A DNA stretch of 64,000 nt from Novosphingobium album (ex Hu et al. 2023). GTDB lineage: Bacteria; Pseudomonadota; Alphaproteobacteria; Sphingomonadales; Sphingomonadaceae. The DNA is taken from contig NZ_JALHLE010000033.1 in NCBI RefSeq assembly GCF_022832385.1, positions 18,852 to 82,851 of the forward strand, given 5' to 3'. The first letter of the stretch is position 1. Every line of letters starts with the position of its first letter. Positions 43,177 to 51,753 of this stretch are shown one piece after another. The translations under genes were made by a program, and so were the position numbers. The notes under the pieces were generated by a model. It did no database searches, had not been told where the DNA came from, and saw only the letters and a list, made by a program, of their open reading frames with translations.

Positions 43177-44211
43177 ATGTTTTCCGCCTCACGTCGCCTT
43201 CTGTTATGCGGTGGCGCGACCGCGATCAGCGCAGGGCTGCCACGATGGGCGCGAGCAATCGGCAGTAACACCGGCCAAAATCGCGGCGATCACGCAGATG
43301 TTCTCCAGTTCCTTGGCGTCAATATCGCTGGAGCCGAATTCGACCCGACCGGAGATAACTGGCACTGGCCAAGCTTGAGCAATCTGACCTATTATCTGAA
43401 TAAAGGATGTTCAGCATTTCGCATCCCATTCCGTTGGGAGCGGCTGCAACCAGAACTTCGTGGTTCGCTATGCGAAGCAACGCTGCAAGGGCTCGACACG
43501 CTTGTCAGCGCTATCAATGCCAACGGATCCATTGCCATCCTCGACGCCCACAACTTCGGCAGGCGCGACGGGGTGGTAATCGGTGGTGATGGTTCGCCCA
43601 TTGCTGCCGCGGATTTCGCCGATTTTTGGCAACGTATGGGGCAGCGTTATAAGGCAAGACCCCTCGTTTGGTACAACCTGATGAACGAGCCCAATCGTAT
43701 GCCGGCGGAAGTTAACCTAAGGGTTCAAAACGCCGCATGCCAGGCTCTGCGTAGTTCAGGGGCAAGCTCAAAAGTTCTGTTTTCCGGAATTGCCTTTAGC
43801 GGGTGCCACTCGTGGATCAACAGTGGGAACGGCAAAGTCATGCTGGGAGTGAGCGACCCTGCAGACAATTATGCTTTCGATGTGCATCAGTATCTTGATC
43901 AGGGCTTTTCAGGCACCAGTTCGAAGGTTGTTCCCGGCGCAGGATCTCGCACTCTTGGTCCAATAACCGAGTGGGCCAGAGTACACGGACAGAAGCTGTT
44001 TCTAGGGGAATTCGGAGCGCGAAGGAGCAACGGCTTCCTTGTGGAACTGAATGCATTACTAGCATACATGTCGGCCCACCGAGACGTCTTTATTGGTGGG
44101 ACTTACTATGCTGGCGGTGGCAGTTGGAGGAACAATACGATGTCCACTGACCCTGTAGCCGGGGTTGAAATGCCGCAAATGCTAGTCTTGGAAAAGTACC
44201 TTGGAAAATGA
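43177..44211 (+). CDS. Exported glycoside hydrolase family 5 (endoglucanase-like)
   Basis: A 344-residue GH5 enzyme with a Tat-like N-terminal signal (MFSASRRLLLCGGATAISAG, twin Arg at 6-7). Retaining beta-glycanase marks: GVNIAGAEF at strand 1, HNFGRRDG, the acid/base Glu171 in YNLMNEP, H237-Q-Y239, and the nucleophile Glu278 in FLGEFGARRS, ending in IGGTYYAGGGSW. Beta-1,4-glucanases of this type often sit in exopolysaccharide loci and trim or release the polymer. Here it is convergent with the polymerase/ligase gene. Substrate is probably the local polymer or a beta-glucan; this is inference. Confidence 0.9.
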   Translation: MFSASRRLLLCGGATAISAGLPRWARAIGSNTGQNRGDHADVLQFLGVNIAGAEFDPTGDNWHWPSLSNLTYYLNKGCSAFRIPFRWERLQPELRGSLCEATLQGLDTLVSAINANGSIAILDAHNFGRRDGVVIGGDGSPIAAADFADFWQRMGQRYKARPLVWYNLMNEPNRMPAEVNLRVQNAACQALRSSGASSKVLFSGIAFSGCHSWINSGNGKVMLGVSDPADNYAFDVHQYLDQGFSGTSSKVVPGAGSRTLGPITEWARVHGQKLFLGEFGARRSNGFLVELNALLAYMSAHRDVFIGGTYYAGGGSWRNNTMSTDPVAGVEMPQMLVLEKYLGK

Positions 44212-44354
44212 TGTATATTTCGTGATGTGACAATCCCGGCGTGGACCAATACCACCGGCGTGCTTCCATCCGGGCCGGCGGCAGCTACCCCTCACGAGAA
44301 GGATACAGCAAGCTTTCACGCTTGCGAGCGCAGGCCGTTCAAAGAATTCACCCC

Positions 44355-45854
44355 CTACTTTTCTCCGCCCCGGGGTGCCTGCTCAACCCTGCGCAATTTG
44401 TCCACTCTGCTTAACCAGCAGCTGAAAACAGCGAAGAGGGCACCTAGCAATGGAGTCCGCAATGGGTAATCGGCAAGGCTGGCAAGTAGTAAGATCAATA
44501 TTGCGAACGCTGATGCTCGCTGCAAAATACTGGAAGAGGCTGGAATGGTGAAGCTCATATAGGCAGCGCGGCCATACCACCACAAGAAAGCCAGCAACAC
44601 GATCAAGGCCGGCAAGCCACCGGTGATAATTAATTCGATAAGATCATTGTGGGCATTATTAAGATAAGTCGGCTTCAACAGTGAGTCAGGCTCAAAGCTC
44701 GCGTAAACTGGTACAAACGACCCGAAGCCGGTCCCAAATGGGAATGTGCTGGCCATGATATGAAGCAGCGTGGGCAAAGCCCGCAGGCGTCCCTCATGTT
44801 CAACGAAGTCGTCTTTCTCGACGATGCGCGCAATCGATATGGCGCGACCCGCATTCAATGTCACGGCGAGCAAGACAGCAACGCCAATCATGATGCCCAC
44901 GATAATCCAAATACGCTGGCGCTTTGTAATGTGCAGGCCTGCGCCAACCGATGGCTCGACGAGATACGCACCGATCAAGCCGGCAACAGTGAGCGCCATG
45001 CCGGCCCGCGATCCCAGTACAAGCACGTAGATGATGATAAACGCGCCGGCGCAAAGGCCAATTATAGCGCGAAATTTACGGCCAGCATGGCTTTTCGATA
45101 CTTGCAATGTCCACACCCGCAGCAGCGGCAGCACAAGAGCCAGAAAGACGCCCTGATGATTGCGGTTTGCGAACAAGCCCAGCATTTGACCTCGCCCGCT
45201 TACCGGATACCAATAAAGCGGAGACGTTTCGCCGCTCACGAACTGCATCAAGCCAAGCATCATGCTGAACGCGGCCAGTGCCAATACTGCCCAGAGCAGC
45301 GCGCCACGCTGCTTTTCGTTTGACATTGTGAAGCCGATCATGGCGGTGAATGGCACAAGAAGCGATATCAGGCTGTTCCACGTCCGATCGGGTGCGAGGG
45401 TCAGCGGATGCCACTGGCCGACACCGTTCAGGGCTTCAGCAACAGCATCGTATTGGGCGCGTCCCGGAATGCCGTGCCAGATCGCCGGCGGGAGCGGAAC
45501 AAGCTGTATTCCTATTGTGACCGCGAATGCAGCAAGCAGAAGCGGTAGCGGCCAGACATCACGCCAGGGGGTCCTTTTCGTAGAAAGAAGCATGCCCATG
45601 AGGCAAAGGACCGTGACCGGCCTTAGCAACAACAGCCAGGGATTATCGGGGCGAGACGACCCACCACCCAAAGCAACAACTACAATAAAAATTGCAAACG
45701 ATATTAACAACGTACTAGATCGTATCATTCTTACGATCGTATTATGCTCTTTAGAAGGCAAACGTCTTTTCTCATTGATACTATATGATATTCGCCCATC
45801 AAATTTTGATTTTTCAGAGCCATAAATAGAACGGTGACTTCTATTTTTCTTCAT
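44355..45854 (-). CDS. O-antigen ligase/polymerase-family (Wzy_C) membrane protein
   Basis: About 499 residues and 10-12 TM segments. The Wzy_C/WaaL region includes the long periplasmic loop ending in GTGFGSFVPVYASFEP and YLNNAHNDLIELIITGG, the H-N-D-L-E motif of O-antigen ligases and Wzy-like polymerases. The start at 45854 (MKKNRSHRSIYGSEKSKFDG) gives a basic N-terminus of 40 residues; ATG 45728 (MIRSSTLLISFAIF) is an alternative just before TM1. It is either the polymerase or a ligase for the local polysaccharide. It is the last minus-strand gene of the locus. Confidence 0.85.
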   Translation of the reverse strand: MKKNRSHRSIYGSEKSKFDGRISYSINEKRRLPSKEHNTIVRMIRSSTLLISFAIFIVVVALGGGSSRPDNPWLLLLRPVTVLCLMGMLLSTKRTPWRDVWPLPLLLAAFAVTIGIQLVPLPPAIWHGIPGRAQYDAVAEALNGVGQWHPLTLAPDRTWNSLISLLVPFTAMIGFTMSNEKQRGALLWAVLALAAFSMMLGLMQFVSGETSPLYWYPVSGRGQMLGLFANRNHQGVFLALVLPLLRVWTLQVSKSHAGRKFRAIIGLCAGAFIIIYVLVLGSRAGMALTVAGLIGAYLVEPSVGAGLHITKRQRIWIIVGIMIGVAVLLAVTLNAGRAISIARIVEKDDFVEHEGRLRALPTLLHIMASTFPFGTGFGSFVPVYASFEPDSLLKPTYLNNAHNDLIELIITGGLPALIVLLAFLWWYGRAAYMSFTIPASSSILQRASAFAILILLLASLADYPLRTPLLGALFAVFSCWLSRVDKLRRVEQAPRGGEK

Positions 45855-46011
45855 GTCCTTGGTCTTCTACCGTTTTGATGGGCACCGAGAGGTGCATTCA
45901 TGCTACCTCAGCTTCACGTTCGAAGTCGACAGGACTGGACCTGCATGGCGCGTAATTTCTTCCGGCGCCGCAACTCCCAAGCTTTCCCGAACCCACCACG
46001 CAGGTTGTGGC

Positions 46012-47028
46012 TCAACTCCCAACACGCCGAGGCGGCCAATCACCTGCCAGCAGACGATTGAACCAGGGAGTCAGCCTATCCGATACAACAAGTGCGGCCA
46101 GCGTCGCAGGGCCAGCAATCAGTGCCACGATCAACCCTAGTGAATCTTCACCTGGTGCTGGATGGCCCAGCTTGTTGATTGCCGCTTTGACGGCAAGCAA
46201 GGCGATCGGATGCAGAATGTAGATACCCAATGCATGACGCCGGCCGAGCCCCGCCAAATGTTTCAGGCCGGGGATTTCGGGTGAGCGGTAAAGGCAAAGC
46301 ACTAGCCCCAACGAAAAGGGAAAGCACCCGATTGGAAATTGCACGGAACCGAAGCCAATGTCGAACTCAAGCAGTACCACTGCCTCGATCACCATTAAAA
46401 GCAGGCCAAAGACAATCAATAATATCGTCCCGCTTTTACCTACGATCGGAGCGATCTTTGGCGCAGAAAATCCGATGACAACCAAAGGGGTTGCAAGAAG
46501 GAACCTTACCAATTGAAATTGCGGTCGCCATGCATTTCCATCCAACTGGAAAAGTACGTCTATATATGAAACCAACAAAACACCCAACACGGATCCGATC
46601 AACAATATACGGAAATCCACCCCATCCGGACTAACAGATATTAAAAATACAAAACAGAAAACTAAGGAATTAATGAACCATAGATGGAAAAATACGCCAG
46701 AACCGATTATATACAACGAAATAACACCAACACCGCCCAAATATATCGCCAACGGCATAAATAATAAATTTGCCACCATTGCAATCATGGCGCTTTTCCG
46801 GAGTCTTTCCAGACTGATGTCCGGAAGACCTGCCGGACCCACTTTGAGGTACAAGCCTGTCAACATGAAAAAAAATGGCACACACCAACGAGCACAATAT
46901 CGAACGACATGCATTAGACCGTCAAAATCTAGTGGATCATACTGCACGTGAAGAAAAATAATAAGAAATATTGCTATCAACCTCATTCCATCCAAAGAAT
47001 CATTTCTATTTGATGTTGGCTTTTCCAT
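46012..47028 (-). CDS. Acyltransferase-3 family membrane O-acyltransferase
   Basis: 338 residues with about ten TM segments. The N-terminal motif SLDGMRLIAIFLIIFLHV contains the conserved Arg and the catalytic-type His of acyltransferase-3 proteins (OafA/ExoH/WecH-like), which add acetyl or succinyl groups to surface polysaccharides from the cytoplasm or membrane. The family tail segment GIYILHPIALLAVKAAINK is present. I start at ATG 47028 (MEKPTSNRNDS); an upstream in-frame ATG is in AT-rich sequence and unlikely. The gene is AT-rich relative to the chromosome, a sign of transfer. Confidence 0.88.
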   Translation of the reverse strand: MEKPTSNRNDSLDGMRLIAIFLIIFLHVQYDPLDFDGLMHVVRYCARWCVPFFFMLTGLYLKVGPAGLPDISLERLRKSAMIAMVANLLFMPLAIYLGGVGVISLYIIGSGVFFHLWFINSLVFCFVFLISVSPDGVDFRILLIGSVLGVLLVSYIDVLFQLDGNAWRPQFQLVRFLLATPLVVIGFSAPKIAPIVGKSGTILLIVFGLLLMVIEAVVLLEFDIGFGSVQFPIGCFPFSLGLVLCLYRSPEIPGLKHLAGLGRRHALGIYILHPIALLAVKAAINKLGHPAPGEDSLGLIVALIAGPATLAALVVSDRLTPWFNRLLAGDWPPRRVGS

Positions 47029-47264
47029 ACAATCACCAATTCTGAGGCTTCCCTGCGCAGGGCTGAATTTTAAACACATTGATTCCACAATGCGACTTTT
47101 TGGCATCAAATACGCGATGCATAACACGCCTTCGACGCTGCTGGTTTAAAAGATGCCGCAACGCCGGACCATATCCCCGGGGATTGCTCGCTGGGTTGCG
47201 CCAGACTGAAAAGCCTTCGAAAAACCCGGGCCACTCCATGGCGATCGATTGAAGCTAAAATAGT

Positions 47265-47993
47265 TTATTCGGAGCCAAGGTAGATGGAAGATACAGGCGC
47301 GAATTTCGCCTCGATTTCCTCTCGCACTGCCGGTGTCAGCTTCACGTTCGCGAAATTTGTGTCCCGGGAGCGATGGACGGCGACGCTCGGCTTCATTTCT
47401 AGCAAGGCAATGGTGGCCAAGGTCAGAGCGACTGGAACCCGGATCCCCGCGAAACGATGATACCGGCGTATCGTGTCTTTTCGATGCCTGATAAGCATCT
47501 CATAGGGAAGAATGAGGGCGCCATCAGACACTTCGTGCAATTCGGTAAAGCGCTTGAACAGGCGAGGCATTGCTTCGAGAGCATACTCATCTGCCGTCAG
47601 CGCCTTCATGGTCTCGCGGCGCTCCATGAAAGCCGCCCGCGCCTTCCCCCCTTCCGGCTCAGGGTGGGTATGGGCAAAGGATACATATTCCGATTCGAGC
47701 GTTCTGACGGGATCACGTGCAATGATGACACGGCGAAAGCCCATGGGATCGATATCCACCGCATCACGCAACGGGCCATAAATGTGCTCCGTCGCCTTAA
47801 AAAAGCGGCCGGGATCTTCGTTCAGCTTTTCGTATACGCTGGACCAACTTTTTTGTTCTTCAGGTGTCTTCCAGAAGGTGCCGGCGTAATCGACCACCTT
47901 GTAACGCGGATCCGGCGATGCCAGCAATATGCGCCGCAGGAGAGTGCTGGCCGCCTTGTGATGAGTTAAAATGAGAATGGACTGGCACGCCAT
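47265..47993 (-). CDS. PAPS-dependent sulfotransferase-like protein (1)
   Basis: A 242-residue protein. The 5'-phosphosulfate loop is LTHHKAASTLLRR (His-His-Lys13), and the 3'-phosphate motif is VIIARDPVRTLESEYVSFAH (Arg93, Ser101), followed by HTHPEPEGG, matching the RDPRDxxxSxYxSH pattern of carbohydrate sulfotransferases. It transfers sulfate from PAPS to a sugar. It begins two bases after the GT2-like stop, in one transcript with the glycosyltransferases, so the acceptor is probably the local polysaccharide or its lipid-linked repeat. Cytoplasmic, with no signal. Confidence 0.82.
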   Translation of the reverse strand: MACQSILILTHHKAASTLLRRILLASPDPRYKVVDYAGTFWKTPEEQKSWSSVYEKLNEDPGRFFKATEHIYGPLRDAVDIDPMGFRRVIIARDPVRTLESEYVSFAHTHPEPEGGKARAAFMERRETMKALTADEYALEAMPRLFKRFTELHEVSDGALILPYEMLIRHRKDTIRRYHRFAGIRVPVALTLATIALLEMKPSVAVHRSRDTNFANVKLTPAVREEIEAKFAPVSSIYLGSE

Positions 47994-47995
47994 GC

Positions 47996-48700
47996 CTAGT
48001 ATTTCCGGATCTGGTGACGGAATTGTTTCAGCTTCTCGGCAATTCGCGCCAAAATTGAGAAGCCGTACCGGTTTTCATATAATTTTCTATACTCTCTCGT
48101 ACTCGCTATAACTTGCGAGCTCAGTCCGCCGTCTTCCATGCCAACTTCGAAACCCTCAATCTGGCGAAATGTCAGCCTCTTGTCGAAACATTCGAAAAAG
48201 ATGTCTATATCGCTGGCAATGCGCGCTGTTTCAGGGAAGCAATACGTTGCCAGCATTGCTGCGGGAAACAGGCAGGACGGTGTCCAGGCGCTGAGCGTCG
48301 CAAAAGACACGCGTTTCTGAGGGAGCTTCTGCTGGACAATACCGTTGCGGCTTATCATTCCAACCGCAACCACATTCATGGAAAGATCGAGCTCACCGGG
48401 CGCCCGTAGAATGGCATCACCAGTACCAAGGAAGCAGGCCCGCATACGGTCCAGTGGCCACGACTGCGCCGCCATCTGGCGGACTGCGTTGTTCCATCCT
48501 TCTGCATAGCAGCGATCCCGTTTCTTGAGGATAGCCGTGCGGTCAGGGTCACAAACCTGGGACAACTCTCCCACGTCTGCCTGCTCATCGCCTATCGTCA
48601 CGGACCAATAGAAATCTGCACGCGACAGAATCAATGCATTTTGACGCCAGAATACGAGCGCTTCCGCAAGCGTCATAAAAGTCGAAATCACAACAATCAT
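47996..48700 (-). CDS. GT2-like glycosyltransferase
   Basis: 234 residues, small for the family. I recognise RCYAEGWNNAVRQ (the D-x-a-W-N-x-A sugar-nucleotide strand) and FLGTGDAILRA. The later segment IASDIDIFFECFDKRLTFRQ then FEVGMEDGGLSS matches the ISADYDFFLRL...GGIS pattern of WcaA-like GT2 enzymes. The usual N-terminal VSIITPVYN Rossmann strand is replaced by MIVVISTFMTLAEAL, so the N-terminus is diverged. Probably adds a sugar to the polysaccharide repeat. Coupled by ATGA to the gene before it. Confidence 0.72.
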   Translation of the reverse strand: MIVVISTFMTLAEALVFWRQNALILSRADFYWSVTIGDEQADVGELSQVCDPDRTAILKKRDRCYAEGWNNAVRQMAAQSWPLDRMRACFLGTGDAILRAPGELDLSMNVVAVGMISRNGIVQQKLPQKRVSFATLSAWTPSCLFPAAMLATYCFPETARIASDIDIFFECFDKRLTFRQIEGFEVGMEDGGLSSQVIASTREYRKLYENRYGFSILARIAEKLKQFRHQIRKY

Positions 48701-49728
48701 TTGATTCTACTTATTAAAAATATCGTACATATTTCAATAGGATTCGCCCCAAGATAGCCGAAACACATCTGACCCAGCAAGAATTTCTGAAAACTGGTCA
48801 GTTTCATCTGATTCACCATCCAGAACGTCAGTAGTAAATTAATTGTGAAAAAGACGAGTCCGAATTCAAAGATCGAACCTATGAACTTCGTGTCCCCGAC
48901 CCAGAAAAATAGTGGCAGTTCGAGATGAAAAGGCTGGTTTCCAACGAGAAGGATGCCTGGCTCTCTCAAGATAGACTTCTCCAGGAAGTCTATCTGCCGG
49001 TAACGGGCGTAAAGACTTGAATAGGGACCTGCGATTAAGGTCACAATGATCGACATTATCGGAAATCCGATGGAAACAATCGCGCCCAGGGCAAATGGAT
49101 AGCGCGTCACTCGGCGACCGATGATGGCGAACAACTGCGCATTGAGGAAAATGTAGCGCCGGCCATCGAAAAGCACACTCAGAAAGGAAAATATCGAAGT
49201 CTGAGCTCGCGACACCAGACTGTTGGAATTGAACAGGAAAAAGTACGTAAGCGATGCTAGGGAAACGAAACCAAGATTTTCCTCGGTCCCACTCGAATTG
49301 TTGCCAACATCGCCACCAAATCCACTAAAATAGAGTAAAGTGACGACGATAAAGTGGCAAATCAAAGCCCAGCGAACATTCCCTTCCCTTAACTCTCCCA
49401 TTTTAATGATGCAAAGGACCTGAATCGCAAGAAATAGTACTCGCCCAGCCGGATAGCCGCTGATCGTCCATGCAACTGCAGTTGTTGCATAGAGAACCAG
49501 GAGAACGATTATGCTGACAGGAAATCGACGGGATAACGAAAGGATCAGGGCAAAGACGCCCGCTACTGCCGTAATCAGAATGCCGGGCGTAACATTCCAG
49601 CCAATCGCCAAGAGGGCAATGATCGCCCGCCTGGCCAGGCCTACACGGCGTCGCGGTTTCGCGATTTTCATGCCCGACGGCCGCGGCATCCTCATGTTGG
49701 ACGGGGGCGCTAGACTGCGGATCGGCAT
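48697..49728 (-). CDS. Polytopic membrane protein, candidate polysaccharide polymerase (Wzy)
   Basis: 343 residues with eight or more hydrophobic segments (about 35-65, 70-90, 118-135, 150-170, 215-240 and 290-310). A hydrophilic loop near residues 240-275 contains YRQIDFLEKSI and NQPFHLELP. It matches no named family by eye, but topology and position between glycosyltransferases fit a Wzy-type polymerase. Two such proteins in one locus means one may be a ligase. The start MPIRSLAPPSN at 49728 overlaps the GT4-like gene by 19 nt; an ATG giving MKIAKPRRR is an alternative. Confidence 0.65.
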   Translation of the reverse strand: MPIRSLAPPSNMRMPRPSGMKIAKPRRRVGLARRAIIALLAIGWNVTPGILITAVAGVFALILSLSRRFPVSIIVLLVLYATTAVAWTISGYPAGRVLFLAIQVLCIIKMGELREGNVRWALICHFIVVTLLYFSGFGGDVGNNSSGTEENLGFVSLASLTYFFLFNSNSLVSRAQTSIFSFLSVLFDGRRYIFLNAQLFAIIGRRVTRYPFALGAIVSIGFPIMSIIVTLIAGPYSSLYARYRQIDFLEKSILREPGILLVGNQPFHLELPLFFWVGDTKFIGSIFEFGLVFFTINLLLTFWMVNQMKLTSFQKFLLGQMCFGYLGANPIEICTIFLISRIK

Positions 49729-50813
49729 TGTGCGTCATCCAGAAGCTTGCGGAGTTGCAGCGTAAGAGCCTCCATGTCAGCCGACCTGGCCAGATGCACC
49801 CGGTCGGGACTGGCCTCCACTCCACCGGAAAATGGCGTTGTCAAAACAAGGCAACCCTTAGCCAACGCCTCGATGATAACATTCGGCAGATTATCGTTTC
49901 GTGTAAGAAAGACGACGACTTTCGCATTTGCCATCTTCGATAAGAGTGCGTCTTGGGAGAGTCTGCCAAGGACCTCGACATTGGCGCTCGTCCCTTTGGA
50001 GCCATCTGCCCCATAACCGCCGAGCAGGACAAGACGCCGTTCTGTTTCCTCCCCCATTTCCCGGTCGGCAAAGTGATATGCCAGCGCGGCAGTAAGGTCG
50101 CTTCCCTTGCGATACCATGAAGCGGAAGGGGCGTAGAAGATCACGTCGACGGTGCGCTGAGCCGAAGTAGGCGCCACAAGCTCTGGCCTCACCTCCGATG
50201 TCAGGAGGCGAAGCTGGCTCGGATCATAAAGGACATTTTGAAAGCCTTTTTTTTGATAGCGTTGTTGCATGTATCTTGATGGCGAGATCATTGTCGCCAG
50301 TCCGGCAGTCCGTCTTAACCGCTTCTCGCAGTGCTTCGCCAACCAGTTACGAATGATGTGCCGCAACCCAGGAAGAAACAGCGGCGCATACTCAAAACGT
50401 GACGAAAGCGCAGCATAGGCAGCCCACCCCTGAGACCACCACTCATCGTGAACGTAGAGGGACACACCTGACGGCAGGGGCTGGCGCAAATCAATCTCCG
50501 GGCAAAGAACCCAGTGGAGTTCGTCACCGCGCTGCGGTTCGTACGATCCTGCGCTCAGAAAGATTGGCCAGATATAATCTTCACCTTCCAAGCGGAACAG
50601 GCGATTGAGCAGGCTAGCACAGAGCCGCAAAAAGCGCATCCATGGCGATGTCTTGTGGAGATCAATTGCCCGAACGGCGCGGGCCTGAGCGTGCCGATTG
50701 GCCGCGATAGCAGCGCCACCGCCGAGATCGCAATGCACGATCCGTTCACCGAAAGCTGAGTCCCCGTCAACTATTTTGCGCACTTTGCCTTCAATCAATA
50801 TGCCCTGCGCCAA
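49710..50813 (-). CDS. GT4-like glycosyltransferase, N-terminus uncertain
   Basis: About 367 residues. The C-terminal GT-B donor domain is clear: VDVIFYAPSASWYRKGSD, VEVLGRLSQDALLSKM, and FLTRNDNLPNVIIEALAKGC then LTTPFSGGVEA. The N-terminal acceptor domain begins with IVHCDLGGGAAIAANRHAQA, which is how WcaC-like GT4 proteins start, yet no ATG precedes it. In-frame candidates are TTG 50813 and GTG near 50777. After this motif the sequence jumps to RAVRAIDLHKTSPW with fewer residues than usual, so a small internal deletion is possible. The gene may be functional or mildly decayed. Confidence 0.72.
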   Translation of the reverse strand: MAQGILIEGKVRKIVDGDSAFGERIVHCDLGGGAAIAANRHAQARAVRAIDLHKTSPWMRFLRLCASLLNRLFRLEGEDYIWPIFLSAGSYEPQRGDELHWVLCPEIDLRQPLPSGVSLYVHDEWWSQGWAAYAALSSRFEYAPLFLPGLRHIIRNWLAKHCEKRLRRTAGLATMISPSRYMQQRYQKKGFQNVLYDPSQLRLLTSEVRPELVAPTSAQRTVDVIFYAPSASWYRKGSDLTAALAYHFADREMGEETERRLVLLGGYGADGSKGTSANVEVLGRLSQDALLSKMANAKVVVFLTRNDNLPNVIIEALAKGCLVLTTPFSGGVEASPDRVHLARSADMEALTLQLRKLLDDAQCRSAV

Positions 50814-51000
50814 CGGTCAATCCCCATCTGTCGCAACAACCAGTCGTCCCACGCCCGCGCCTTCTGAAATCGTCCACACCACCATCACAACAGAAGGGCC
50901 TTCAGTGACAAGATTTTAATATGGTATGTCGTGTCGTTTCTTAGAATTTAGCTCACCCTTCAAGTGCATCCAACAACAAATCATTATGTTAAATTCAATC

Positions 51001-51753
51001 TCACCCAGGAGATACCTTTTTGGGTTTCTCTTGAAGAATATCATGAACGAAAGCGAAGACCCCTTTTAGTGAGTAAACGAGCACCACCTTCCACTTCCTT
51101 TTAGGATTCTGGATCAGTCGCCACAACCACTCAAAGCCATTTCTTTGGACAAAGCGCGGAGCCCTTTTTTCCTTCTTAGTCAGAAAATCAATAGAAGCCC
51201 CGCAACAAATTATTCTTGATGCACCCATTTCGGAAATTATTTTATTGGCAACATACTCTTGTTTCTTAGGACCAATCGCTATTAGGTAGGTTACATTTTC
51301 ATGTCGAAGGGGGTTTTCTCGAAGTTTTATTTTTAGCTCTCGCTTTATGAGCCGCCAAAGCGCTTCCGAACTGTCAAGGTATGGGCACTCGATGGCGATG
51401 AGCTGATTTGGACTTTCTATCTTCCTGACTAAATCTTCTTCAGGGCCGATAATGACCAGCGGCGGCGCGCCTTCCTCGCCGATTAACTCAGCCACCATGT
51501 CGGCCCCGGTCCGGATCGGCAGCCGCTGGCCGAACAATCGCGCGGCGCCATTGAGAATACGGGAATCGCACGTCACTATGTTGGCGCTTGCCGCGAAACG
51601 GGCCACTTCGATGTCACTTCGGCAAAGGTACATGAGATACGCATTCAACGTCAGTACGATCGCACGTGGGGAGCTACGCAGGGCCTCCGTGGCATCAATG
51701 TCAGAAGCTGCCATGATCCGTTGGCGAAACGACAGTTTTGACGCCTCAATCAT
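51001..51753 (-). CDS. WecG/TagA/CpsF (GT26) family glycosyltransferase
   Basis: 250 residues. GT26 marks: VLTLNAYLMYLCRSD, IVTCDSRILNGAARLFGQRL followed by PIRTGADMV, IAIGPKKQEYVANKI, and the C-terminal KRAPRFVQRNGFEWLWRLIQ. These enzymes add ManNAcA, ManNAc or other HexNAc-type sugars to lipid-linked intermediates at the membrane. It overlaps the end of the flippase gene by 8 nt. The 3' third is very AT-rich (51000-51300), unlike the rest of the locus, as if pieced together. Confidence 0.9.
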   Translation of the reverse strand: MIEASKLSFRQRIMAASDIDATEALRSSPRAIVLTLNAYLMYLCRSDIEVARFAASANIVTCDSRILNGAARLFGQRLPIRTGADMVAELIGEEGAPPLVIIGPEEDLVRKIESPNQLIAIECPYLDSSEALWRLIKRELKIKLRENPLRHENVTYLIAIGPKKQEYVANKIISEMGASRIICCGASIDFLTKKEKRAPRFVQRNGFEWLWRLIQNPKRKWKVVLVYSLKGVFAFVHDILQEKPKKVSPG

